From positions 1 through 33,695 of the forward strand of contig NZ_BONE01000087.1 of NCBI RefSeq assembly GCF_016862555.1: a stretch of DNA of 33,695 nt. Direction: 5' to 3'. The stretch is from Asanoa siamensis. Lineage in GTDB: Bacteria > Actinomycetota > Actinomycetes > Mycobacteriales > Micromonosporaceae. The position numbers and the translations under genes are program-made. Of this stretch, positions 25,210-33,695 are shown one piece after another. The notes under the pieces were generated by a model. It did no database searches and was not told where the DNA came from. It was given only the letters and a program-made list of their open reading frames with translations. How positions within the stretch are numbered: position 1 is the first letter of the stretch; every line of letters begins with the position of its first letter.

Positions 25210-25893
25210 GTGAATCACCTTGTCGACACGACCGAGATGTATTTGCGCACCATCCTCGAGTTGGAAGAGGAAGGTGTGCCCCCGCTGCGCGCCCGCATCG
25301 CGGAGCGGCTGCACCAGAGCGGCCCGACCGTCAGCCAGACCGTCGCCCGCATGGAACGCGACGGCCTCCTCACCGTCGAGGGCGACCGCCACCTGCTGCT
25401 GACCGACCTCGGCCGCGAACAGGCGGTCTCGGTCATGCGCAAGCACCGCCTCGCGGAGCTGCTGCTGGTCAACGTGATCGGCATGCCCTACGAGGAGGCA
25501 CACGAAGAGGCGTGCCGCTGGGAGCACGTGATGAGCGACGCGGTGGAGCAGAAGGTCTACGACCTGCTGAACCGCCCGACCCGGTCGCCCTACGGCAACC
25601 CGATCCCGGGTTTGGACGCGCTCGGCAACCCACCGGTGGAGCTCGACGGCTTCGACCACAAGGAGCGCAACCTGGCGTTCCCGGGCTTGACGGGCCAGGT
25701 GATCGTGCGCCGCATCTGCGAGAGCGTGCAGACCGACTCGGACGTGCTGCGCCAACTGCACGCGGCGGGCGTCGACCCGGGCGCGACGGTCACGGTGGCC
25801 CAGGAACGCGACGGCGTCATGATCGACCGCTCGGGCGACCAGGTCCGCCTACCCCGCGAGGTCGCCTCACGGGTGTTCGTGGCGGCCCACTGA
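25210..25893 (+). CDS. ideR: DtxR/IdeR iron-dependent transcriptional regulator
   Basis: The 227-residue Fe(II)-activated repressor begins NHLVDTTEMYLRTILELEEEG, almost the classical IdeR/DtxR start, with winged helix RIAERLHQSGPTVSQTVARMERDGL. Both metal sites are conserved: primary M10, C102, E105, H106 and ancillary H79, E83, H98. C102 (rather than the Asp-type site of MntR) points to iron rather than manganese. The C-terminal SH3-like domain (GATVTVAQERDG) is present. The GTG start has AGGAGGG ten bases upstream. It controls siderophore, iron storage and oxidative stress genes in relatives. The location downstream of the group 2 sigma gene is conserved in actinobacteria. No iron-box (TTAGGTTAGG-like) was seen in its own promoter. 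Confidence 0.95.
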   Translation: MNHLVDTTEMYLRTILELEEEGVPPLRARIAERLHQSGPTVSQTVARMERDGLLTVEGDRHLLLTDLGREQAVSVMRKHRLAELLLVNVIGMPYEEAHEEACRWEHVMSDAVEQKVYDLLNRPTRSPYGNPIPGLDALGNPPVELDGFDHKERNLAFPGLTGQVIVRRICESVQTDSDVLRQLHAAGVDPGATVTVAQERDGVMIDRSGDQVRLPREVASRVFVAAH

Positions 25894-25907
25894 CCCACAG
25901 CTTTCTT

Positions 25908-25944
25908 GGCGGCGGCCCGCCCCTTCGGGGGACGGGCCGTCGCC
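25908..25944 (+). terminator. Hairpin terminator after ideR
   Basis: A long GC stem (about 12 paired bases, one G-T, plus a short inner stem above a C/A mismatch) with apex TTCG begins 14 bases after the stop. It is followed by TGATTTCG. Confidence 0.7.
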
Positions 25945-26033
25945 TGATTTCGCGCCCGAACGGGTGGCGAGTGGTCCCTCTTGGTGGTGAATTGCACCAC
26001 TGCCCGCCATGCGAGCAGGCCTCGTTAACCGTC

Positions 26034-26184
26034 GCGGCATGTGACCTCGCCCATCTCGTCCAGGCGAGCAGCAAGCGCGAGCGACGGCAGGAACTGGCTC
26101 TCGCGGGCAGGTCTTCTTTGTCAGCGGCGGGCTGCCCGCCCACGTTGCGGTCGACGCCGTGGCTTGCCAGGCGTGAGGTGCGGG
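26034..26184. repeat. Tandem repeat of about 150 bp, copy A
   Basis: It starts GCGGCATGTGACCTCGCCC and ends near GGCGTGAGGTGCGGG. It repeats 159 bases downstream as copy B with a few substitutions, a 3-base deletion and a 1-base insertion. Inside, GCGGGCAG and CTGCCCGC form an 8-base inverted repeat separated by about 20 bases, so an RNA stem-loop is possible. Flanking DNA shows no gene on either strand that I would accept, although the minus strand is open across both copies. Confidence 0.85.
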
Positions 26185-26192
26185 CGACGTAT

Positions 26193-26341
26193 GCGGCATG
26201 TGACCTCGCCCATCTCGTCCGGGCGAGCAGCAAGCGCGAGCGGCGGCAGGAACTGGCTCTCGCGGGCAGGTCTGTGTCAGCGGCGGGCTGCCCGCCCACG
26301 TTGCGGTGGACGCCGTGGCTTGCCAGGCCGTGCGGTGCGGG
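26193..26341. repeat. Tandem repeat of about 150 bp, copy B
   Basis: This is the second copy of the unit at 26034-26184, separated by 8 bases. The inverted repeat GCGGGCAG ... CTGCCCGC is retained, while the loop sequence changes (TCTTCTTTG in A, TCTGTG in B). That pattern, arms kept and loop varied, fits a structured RNA or a protein-binding hairpin, but two copies are too few to prove it. Confidence 0.85.
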
Positions 26342-26487
26342 GCCGCTGCGGTTCGAGGCCTTGTCCTTGTGTCGCGGGCCTGGCAGGGACGGGCCCCCTG
26401 GGCCCGGCCCGGTGTCCGGCGGGAGCAGCGGTCGTGCCCACGACGAACCCGGGACCAGATCCAGATCTTGATCTTTCTCCGGAGAAA

Positions 26488-27114
26488 TCAGGGCTTGGGG
26501 GGCTTGGTCGATTCGACTTGTTTGGCGAGCGTGACGAGTTGCGGGCCGAGGGTTTTCGGCGGCGCCGGCGAGTCGGCGATGCTCGTGAAGCGCAGCGACA
26601 TCAGGCGCTTGTCCTTCGTGAGCCAGCACACCTCGAGGCCCGGGCCTGTTTTGTCGGTGGCGGCGATCGGTGACTGGTAGGCCGCCAGGCCCAGGCCCTT
26701 GACCGCCGTCGCGCCCTTGTCGGGGACGACGTCGGATTTGAAGATCTCCGCGTCGGCCGTGGTCTTGCTGATCGTGAGCGCCAGGTCGGGGAGGTCGCCG
26801 CCGTCCTGTGGCTGGACCACGCACGTCGTCGTGTCGCCGCTCTTGCTCGCCGCGGAGATACCGAAGCGGACGCCGATGGCCTTCTCGATCGCCGCGTAGT
26901 CGAAGTAGACGCACGCGCCGCCGGCCATCGCGGCCGGGAAGTTCGTGCGGACCGGGCTCGTGATGCGTTGCGGCGCCGGGTCGTCGTCGGCGCAGGCCGC
27001 CATGCCCAGCGTCGCTGTCAGGGTCGCGGTCGCGGCCAGGCAGGCCAGCGTGCGGCGACCATCCACCCTGGACCGTCGGGCGGGTGGGTCGCTGTCCCGA
27101 GGCGGCAGGACCAC
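26488..27114 (-). CDS. Secreted lipoprotein (DUF3558-like)
   Basis: The 208-residue lipoprotein starts at the GTG (27112-27114) with AAGGAG five bases upstream. An Arg-rich N-terminus and hydrophobic stretch lead to the lipobox GMAAC with C41 as the lipidated residue, so the mature protein sits on the outer face of the membrane. The mature part begins ADDDPAPQRITSPV and has four further cysteines in pairs (GGACVYFDY ... TTTCVVQP; LEVCWLTKD), recalling DUF3558-type actinobacterial lipoproteins. Assignment to that family is tentative. It lies 97 bases downstream of lhgO on the same strand and may be transcribed separately. Confidence 0.75.
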   Translation of the reverse strand: MVLPPRDSDPPARRSRVDGRRTLACLAATATLTATLGMAACADDDPAPQRITSPVRTNFPAAMAGGACVYFDYAAIEKAIGVRFGISAASKSGDTTTCVVQPQDGGDLPDLALTISKTTADAEIFKSDVVPDKGATAVKGLGLAAYQSPIAATDKTGPGLEVCWLTKDKRLMSLRFTSIADSPAPPKTLGPQLVTLAKQVESTKPPKP

Positions 27115-27211
27115 AACTACTCCTTGATCGACGCTTTGATCAGCGCAGGAGTGCACCGCCGGAAAACATACGGTGTCGTCGGGCGGGGCGGAAGTCCGGG
27201 TTGTCCGTCGG

Positions 27212-28426
27212 TCAGGACGGGAGTTGCGCCACGATGTGCTTGGCGATCTCCAGGGAGCTCGTCGCGGCTGGTGACGGTGCGTTGAGCACGTGCACCTGGC
27301 GGTCGCGGGCCACGATCAGGAAGTCGTCGACCAGGGCGCCGTCGCGGGCGATGGCCTGCGCGCGTACCCCGGCGCCGGCCGGCACCAGGTCGGCTTCCGT
27401 GACCGCGGGCACCAGGCGGGCCAGGCTCTCGGCGAACAGGCGGCGACTCAGGGAGCGGCGCACCTCGGTCAGGCCGTACCGGAAATGCTTTCGGGCCAGT
27501 CGCCACAGCCCGCCGTAGGCGGCGAAGTCCGCGATGTCCCGCGGGTTGATCCTGCTCCAGCGGTAGCCCTCGCGGGCCAGCGCGAGCACGGCGTTCGGTC
27601 CGGCGTGGACGGTGCCGTCGATCATGCGGGTCAGGTGGACGCCCAGGAACGGGAACTGGGGGTCGGGCACCGGGTAGATCAGGCCGCGGACCAGGCCGCG
27701 TCGCTCGGGGGTCAATTCATAATATTCACCCCTGAACGGTACGATTCGCGCGGGCGGTTCGACGCCGGCGAGGCGGGCCACCCGGTCGGCGTGCAGGCCG
27801 GCGCAGTTGATCAGGACGTCGGCGGTCAGGTCGCCTTCGCCTTCGCCATTGCCGCACGTCGTGTGGATGATCTGCTCGCCGCCGCGGGTCGAGATGCCGG
27901 TGACGCGCGTGCCGAGGCGCAGTTCGGCGCCGCCCTTCTCGGCTAGGTCGGCGAGCGTGGTGCAGACCGCGGTGAAGTCGACGATCCCGGTGGACTCGAC
28001 CCGCAGCGCCTCGACGCAGCGCAACTCGGGCTCGTACTCCTTGGCCTCGCCCGCCGTGACCAGCCGCGCGGGCAGGCCGTTGGCGACCGCCCGCTCGTGC
28101 AGCGCGTGCAGCCGCGGCACCTCGGACTCGTCGACGGCGACGATCAGCTTGCCGCAGACCTCGTGCGCGATGCCGTGCGTGGCGCAGAAGTCGACCATGG
28201 ACGCCCGGCCCGCGGCGCAGAGGCGGGCCTTGAGACTGCCCGGCTTGTAGTAGACGCCCGCGTGGATGACGCCGCTGTTGTGCCCGGTCTGGTGGGCAGC
28301 GACCCGCTGCTCCTTGTCGATCACGGTGACCGACGCGCCCGGGTGGTCGAGCGTGATCCGGTGCGCGGTGGCCAGGCCGACGATGCCGGCCCCGATCACG
28401 ACGTAGCGGGTCGGCTTCGGCTTCAT
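27212..28426 (-). CDS. lhgO: L-2-hydroxyglutarate oxidase
   Basis: The 404-residue FAD-dependent oxidoreductase of the DAO family has the N-terminal dinucleotide motif VIGAGIVGLATA (10-21). The LhgO signature HQTGHNSGVIHAGVYYKPGSLKARLC follows near 45-70. INCAGLHADRVA, GVHLTRMIDGTVHAGPNAVLA and the C-terminal NAPSPAATSSLEIAKHI also match. It oxidises L-2-hydroxyglutarate to 2-oxoglutarate, passing electrons to the respiratory chain in known examples, and so removes a by-product of malate dehydrogenase and lysine breakdown. The ATG follows the DUF5522 stop by 9 bases, so the two are likely one operon. Confidence 0.93.
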   Translation of the reverse strand: MKPKPTRYVVIGAGIVGLATAHRITLDHPGASVTVIDKEQRVAAHQTGHNSGVIHAGVYYKPGSLKARLCAAGRASMVDFCATHGIAHEVCGKLIVAVDESEVPRLHALHERAVANGLPARLVTAGEAKEYEPELRCVEALRVESTGIVDFTAVCTTLADLAEKGGAELRLGTRVTGISTRGGEQIIHTTCGNGEGEGDLTADVLINCAGLHADRVARLAGVEPPARIVPFRGEYYELTPERRGLVRGLIYPVPDPQFPFLGVHLTRMIDGTVHAGPNAVLALAREGYRWSRINPRDIADFAAYGGLWRLARKHFRYGLTEVRRSLSRRLFAESLARLVPAVTEADLVPAGAGVRAQAIARDGALVDDFLIVARDRQVHVLNAPSPAATSSLEIAKHIVAQLPS

Positions 28427-28435
28427 GGCGCGACC

Positions 28436-28687
28436 TTATTTCACGTACGGGCAGTGCCGGCAGCCTCGACCGCAACACGTCCCGCGCGCCGCGAGAAACC
28501 CGGCCGAAAGGACGAACAGCCCCGTCCGTGGGTCCGAGTATCCGGGCGCGTCGGCCAGGAGGGCGCGGTCGTGGGCTTCGATGATCTCTTGCTGGTGCCG
28601 GGCGTCGGCGGGCATCCGGCTCTCGTGCGGCTCGCGCAACGGCCGATCCGCCAGTGGCTTGCGCTCACCGTTGGTCGAGGTCACCAC
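28436..28687 (-). CDS. DUF5522 cysteine-rich small protein
   Basis: The 83-residue protein has a charged N-terminal part and the DUF5522 ending GYSDPRTGLFVLSAGFLAARGTCCGRGCRHCPYVK. The four-cysteine CCxxxCxxCPY knuckle suggests metal or Fe-S binding. Two adjacent GTG codons (28687 and 28684) could start it. A -10-like TAGGGT lies 9-12 bases upstream next to a tandem 9-base repeat (TATCGGACC twice, 28701-28718). It precedes lhgO by 9 bases. Function is unknown. Confidence 0.85.
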   Translation of the reverse strand: MVTSTNGERKPLADRPLREPHESRMPADARHQQEIIEAHDRALLADAPGYSDPRTGLFVLSAGFLAARGTCCGRGCRHCPYVK

Positions 28688-28796
28688 TCCACCCGTACCC
28701 TATCGGACCTATCGGACCAGTCGTCCGCTGCCTGAATGCCCTTCGCCGGTTATATCCCAAGAGGCATCATCCGTACGACGAGAGGGCGCCACGGGC

Positions 28797-29096
28797 ATGA
28801 CCACCGAATCCCTTCAGCGCGACGACCTGACCGACCTCGCGCGGACCGGCCTGCCGGCCCAGGCCCAGCCGCTCGACCTGCGCGAGACCGGGGCGTACGT
28901 GGACCGGGAGCCGGTGCTCGAGGTGCTGATCTCGGTGCGCCGGGTGGACGGCGGGCCGCCGTACCCGGCGATGTACCTGGGCCCGATCGCCGAGCCCTTC
29001 CTGGGCCGGGCTCAGGACGGCCTGCCCTTCGCCGCCCGGATCGACCCCCAACGTCCGGATCGGGTGCTGGTCGACTGGACGGCCTGCGCGGCATAG
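28797..29096 (+). CDS. Hypothetical protein
   Basis: This 99-residue protein has no recognisable domain, signal peptide or membrane segment. It starts MTTESLQRDDLTDLARTG, then has a strand-rich centre (VLEVLISVRRVDGGPPYPAMYLGPIAEPFLGRAQDGLPFAARIDPQRPDRVLVDW). Codon positions follow the GC-rich third-base pattern of real genes here, and the start follows AGAGGG sequence. The neighbouring 29125 gene begins 28 bases after its stop, so the two may be co-transcribed. No function is proposed. Confidence 0.6.
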   Translation: MTTESLQRDDLTDLARTGLPAQAQPLDLRETGAYVDREPVLEVLISVRRVDGGPPYPAMYLGPIAEPFLGRAQDGLPFAARIDPQRPDRVLVDWTACAA

Positions 29097-29124
29097 CCGC
29101 AGCTTGGGTGGGTACGCCGGTTAA

Positions 29125-29427
29125 ATGGAGACCACCTGGAAGCCCGTCGACTCGGGCGATGAGGGCACCTTGTCGAGCGGCGAGAAGCGCAGCCTCCCGG
29201 ACAGCGCGTTCGCCTTTCCCGACAAGCGCAAGGAACCGCTGACGGACGCTGACCACGTACGGAATGCGATCGCGCGCTTCGACCAGGTCAAGGACGTGAC
29301 GGACAAGGAACGCGACCAGGCGTTCGCCAACCTGAAAAAGGCCGCGAAACACTTCGACGTCGACATGACGGAGACGGACTGGCACGACTTGGGCAAGCGC
29401 CCGCACACGAACAACCCGAAGCAGTAG
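29125..29427 (+). CDS. DUF6582 domain protein
   Basis: The 100-residue protein shows the DUF6582 pattern SLPDSAFAFPDKRKEPLTDADHVRNAIARFDQVKDVTDKERDQAFANLKKAAKHFDVDM. This domain (sometimes annotated as a phage-like or prohead-linked small domain) is frequent in actinobacteria as a short stand-alone protein and has no proven role. It is hydrophilic and probably cytoplasmic and helical. The ATG at 29125 lacks a strong Shine-Dalgarno. It converges on nrdJ, separated by a long perfect palindrome terminator. Confidence 0.8.
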   Translation: METTWKPVDSGDEGTLSSGEKRSLPDSAFAFPDKRKEPLTDADHVRNAIARFDQVKDVTDKERDQAFANLKKAAKHFDVDMTETDWHDLGKRPHTNNPKQ

Positions 29428-29532
29428 CCGGGGAGTTGCTCCTTGGCGGGGTCGCGGCGCGACCCTGCTGAGGCCATCGCCGCTCACACTGTTACCGCCG
29501 GCGTGGATTGGGGCTCGCGGCGAAGGCCGTCG

Positions 29533-29574
29533 ACGCGGAAGGGGAGCCGATCGAGATCGGCTCCCCTTCCGCGT
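29533..29574. terminator. Long perfect palindrome terminator downstream of nrdJ
   Basis: Arms 29533-29552 and 29555-29574 are perfectly complementary for 20 bases around GA, an unusually long stem. It starts 9 bases after the nrdJ stop on the minus strand and about 105 bases after the DUF6582 stop. A bidirectional terminator is the likely role. Sequence is unrelated to the two large palindromes elsewhere. Confidence 0.75.
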
Positions 29575-29583
29575 TCGTGCTTG

Positions 29584-32493
<2,910 letters not shown>

Positions 32494-32531
32494 GTCACCT
32501 GCCCCCTCGTTTACGAACACATCGAAAAGCT

Positions 32532-33035
32532 TTACTTTGTACGCGTTTCCGCGTTGACAACCGCATGAGCGGTGCCCTCGAGTCGCGCGGCGGCGGCCGC
32601 CCGCAGCGTCTCGATCTCGCGCTCGAAGTCGCTCAGCGACTCGAACGAGCGGTAGACGCTCGCGAAGCGCAGGTAGGCGACCTCGTCCAGGTCGCGTAGC
32701 GGGCCGAGGATCGCGAGCCCGACATCGTGGCTCGGCACCTCGGCGGCGCCCTTGGCCCGAACGGTCTCCTCGACCTTCTGGGCCAGCAGCGCGATGTCGT
32801 CGTCGTCGACCGGCCGGCCCTGGCAGGCCTTGCGGACGCCCGTGGTGATCTTGGTGCGGCTGAACGGCTCGGTCACACCGCTCCGCTTGACCACGGCGAG
32901 GACGGCCTCCTCGACGGTGGTGAACCGCTTGCCGCACTCGGGGCACGACCGGCGCCGCCGGATCAGCTGGCCGTCGTCGGCCTCACGCGAGTCGACCACC
33001 CGTGAGTCGGGGTGGCGGCAGTATGGGCAACGCAT
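32532..33035 (-). CDS. nrdR: Transcriptional repressor NrdR
   Basis: The 167-residue regulator of ribonucleotide reductase genes has the N-terminal zinc ribbon [22 protein letters not shown] ... [12 protein letters not shown] (two CxxC pairs). An ATP-cone ([24 protein letters not shown] ... [13 protein letters not shown]) senses dATP/ATP. The C-terminal tail is somewhat longer than in E. coli. The ATG has AGGAGG-type sequence upstream. It is followed by nrdJ and probably represses its own operon. The region upstream holds motifs discussed separately. Confidence 0.97.
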   Translation of the reverse strand: MRCPYCRHPDSRVVDSREADDGQLIRRRRSCPECGKRFTTVEEAVLAVVKRSGVTEPFSRTKITTGVRKACQGRPVDDDDIALLAQKVEETVRAKGAAEVPSHDVGLAILGPLRDLDEVAYLRFASVYRSFESLSDFEREIETLRAAAAARLEGTAHAVVNAETRTK

Positions 33036-33155
33036 CGACGACCTCCTCTCCTGAACTGATCCCGCGGATCACGCTAGTGCGACCCTCTGACACTTTCCGG
33101 GGCGTGGGACGCAGCGGTGCGCCGGGCACGCCGGTGGACAGCGGAGCCGCCCAAC

Positions 33156-33229
33156 GGTGGACAACGCTGTGCACAACTTGTGGGAAAGGTGTGGGTAACT
33201 ACTGTGAGTCTACCCCTACCTGTGGACAA
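33156..33229. promoter_or_regulatory. DnaA-box-like cluster upstream of nrdR
   Basis: Three 9-mers resemble the high-GC actinobacterial DnaA box TGTGGACAA (complement TTGTCCACA). They are GGTGGACAA at 33156-33164, TGTGCACAA at 33168-33176 (8 of 9 each) and a perfect TGTGGACAA at 33221-33229. All have the same orientation and sit 120-195 bases before the nrdR start. This suggests coupling of deoxyribonucleotide supply to replication initiation; binding is inferred only. Confidence 0.4.
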
Positions 33230-33245
33230 CTTACAGAGCTGTAAC

Positions 33246-33259
33246 TACTACATCTAGGG
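33246..33259. promoter_or_regulatory. Possible NrdR box
   Basis: TACTACATCTAGGG resembles the actinobacterial NrdR-box pattern (CACTACATCTAGTG as I recall it). NrdR boxes normally occur in pairs spaced by whole helical turns; no clear second box was found, although GTAACTACT is repeated at 33195-33203 and 33241-33249. Confidence 0.3.
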
Positions 33260-33499
33260 GTTCGACCGTAGGCCGCCCACGTCCCGGGGTCAAGTTGGGC
33301 GGGCGTGTCGCCACTGCCACGTTTCTGTCGCAGCGTGGCCGGTGTGACGGTCGTGACGATCCACACGGAGCCGCACGGGCCCGGTCGCGACGGCGACCAT
33401 CCGGGCGGGTGACACGCAGGCGAAAGCGCCCCGCGACTCACCGCGAGCCACACATCATCTGTCCCACAGGCCCCGCGAGCAAGCCAGGGCGCCGGCATC

Positions 33500-33695
33500 T
33501 CACTCGGCCGGTAGGACCAGCTTCTGGCCGGCGAAGACCGTGAAGTCGTCGAGGTGGTTGAGGCGACGGATCTCGCGGATCACCGTGAACGGCGCGTAGC
33601 CCGGACGATGCTTGGCCGCCACCGACCAGAGCGTGTCGCCGGGCTCGACCACCGCGATCTGCGGCGGCGGCGCGGGATCGGCGGCCCGCACCCCT
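33500..33695 (-). CDS. LysM domain protein, 5' part beyond window edge
   Basis: The visible C-terminal 64 residues contain one LysM motif: VVEPGDTLWSVAAKHRPGYAPFTVIREIRRLNHLDDFTVFAGQKLVLPAE, which binds the glycan strands of peptidoglycan. The preceding AADPAPPPQ looks like a linker. The start lies outside the window, so signal or membrane segments cannot be judged. Position upstream of nrdR fits Rv2719c-type LysM cell-division inhibitors located next to lexA in actinobacteria; this equivalence is inferred from synteny. Confidence 0.85.
   Translation of the reverse strand, partial: GVRAADPAPPPQIAVVEPGDTLWSVAAKHRPGYAPFTVIREIRRLNHLDDFTVFAGQKLVLPAE

Larger units (their letters stand above)
25945..26487. 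other. Gene-free region holding the tandem repeats
   Basis: About 540 bases lie between the ideR terminator and the convergent lipoprotein gene. Besides the two repeat copies it has GTGGTG-AATTG-CACCAC near 25983-25999. A perfect 14-base palindrome TTTCTCCGGAGAAA at 26474-26487 touches the lipoprotein stop codon. The minus-strand frame gives Arg/Ser-rich repeated peptides (SSCRRSRLLLA) with no domain, and is treated as noncoding. Confidence 0.5.
33036..33499. other. Gene-free region between the LysM gene and nrdR
   Basis: 464 bases without a credible gene. It must hold the nrdR promoter; the DnaA-like boxes, the NrdR-box candidate and the repeated GTAACTACT lie at 33156-33259. The part from 33260 to 33499 shows no clear hairpin or promoter. 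Confidence 0.5.

Noticed and set aside
25817-26914. A 365-residue minus-strand frame across the tandem repeat with repeated peptides.
   Set aside because: It overlaps the lipoprotein gene in another frame and part of ideR, has Arg/Ser-rich shadow composition, and has no ribosome site.
32494-32531. Cobalamin riboswitch before nrdJ.
   Set aside because: Only 38 bases separate nrdR and nrdJ, far too short, and no B12-box-like sequence was seen there or upstream of nrdR.

Overview
The window is high-GC actinobacterial DNA, most likely from the family Micromonosporaceae; this is inferred from GC content, many GTG starts, the gene set and the leaderless-looking promoters. Its backbone resembles the conserved actinobacterial sigA - sigB - ideR - nrdR neighbourhood. 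From memory of that locus in Mycobacterium (Rv2699c to Rv2719c), the recognisable anchors are DUF4193, a LytR_C/Cei-like membrane protein, suhB, sigA, DUF3099, DUF3039, a group 2 sigma factor, a DtxR/IdeR iron regulator, nrdR and a LysM protein. No mobile-element genes, rRNA, tRNA or CRISPR arrays were seen.

Left part (1-10.4 kb): a DUF4193 gene cut by the window edge, a Cei-like anchored LytR_C protein, an inositol-phosphatase family enzyme, and the principal sigma factor. Then come a small BrnT-like toxin and ribbon-helix-helix antitoxin pair, an SDR-like protein, the pseudouridine catabolic pair psuG-psuK, DUF3039, a TRIC-type channel, an SF2 helicase and a DUF7455 zinc protein.

Middle (10.7-19.8 kb): a divergent HhH-GPD protein faces a DarT-DarG DNA ADP-ribosylation toxin-antitoxin/anti-phage module, the clearest accessory system here. 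A DUF985 cupin, a secreted M28 aminopeptidase, a VOC protein, a methyltransferase coupled to dtd, a Spo0M-like protein and the second sigma factor follow.

Right part (19.9-33.7 kb): a leftward cluster of rhodanese, AcuC deacetylase, GNAT and Pat-type GNAT/acyl-CoA-synthetase fusion looks like a reversible protein-acetylation unit. The Pat gene carries a reading-frame break near its 3' end. IdeR follows, then a roughly 0.6 kb noncoding stretch holding a tandem repeat of about 150 bp. After that come a lipoprotein, L-2-hydroxyglutarate oxidase, three small DUF or hypothetical genes, and the nrdR-nrdJ operon. DnaA-box-like motifs and a possible NrdR box lie upstream of nrdR. A LysM gene runs off the right edge.

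The most distinctive non-gene signal is a large palindrome present twice (5439-5494 and 17784-17844). Each copy fills almost exactly the gap between two convergent stop codons and both share a 23-base arm sequence, which suggests a dispersed family of repeat/terminator elements.
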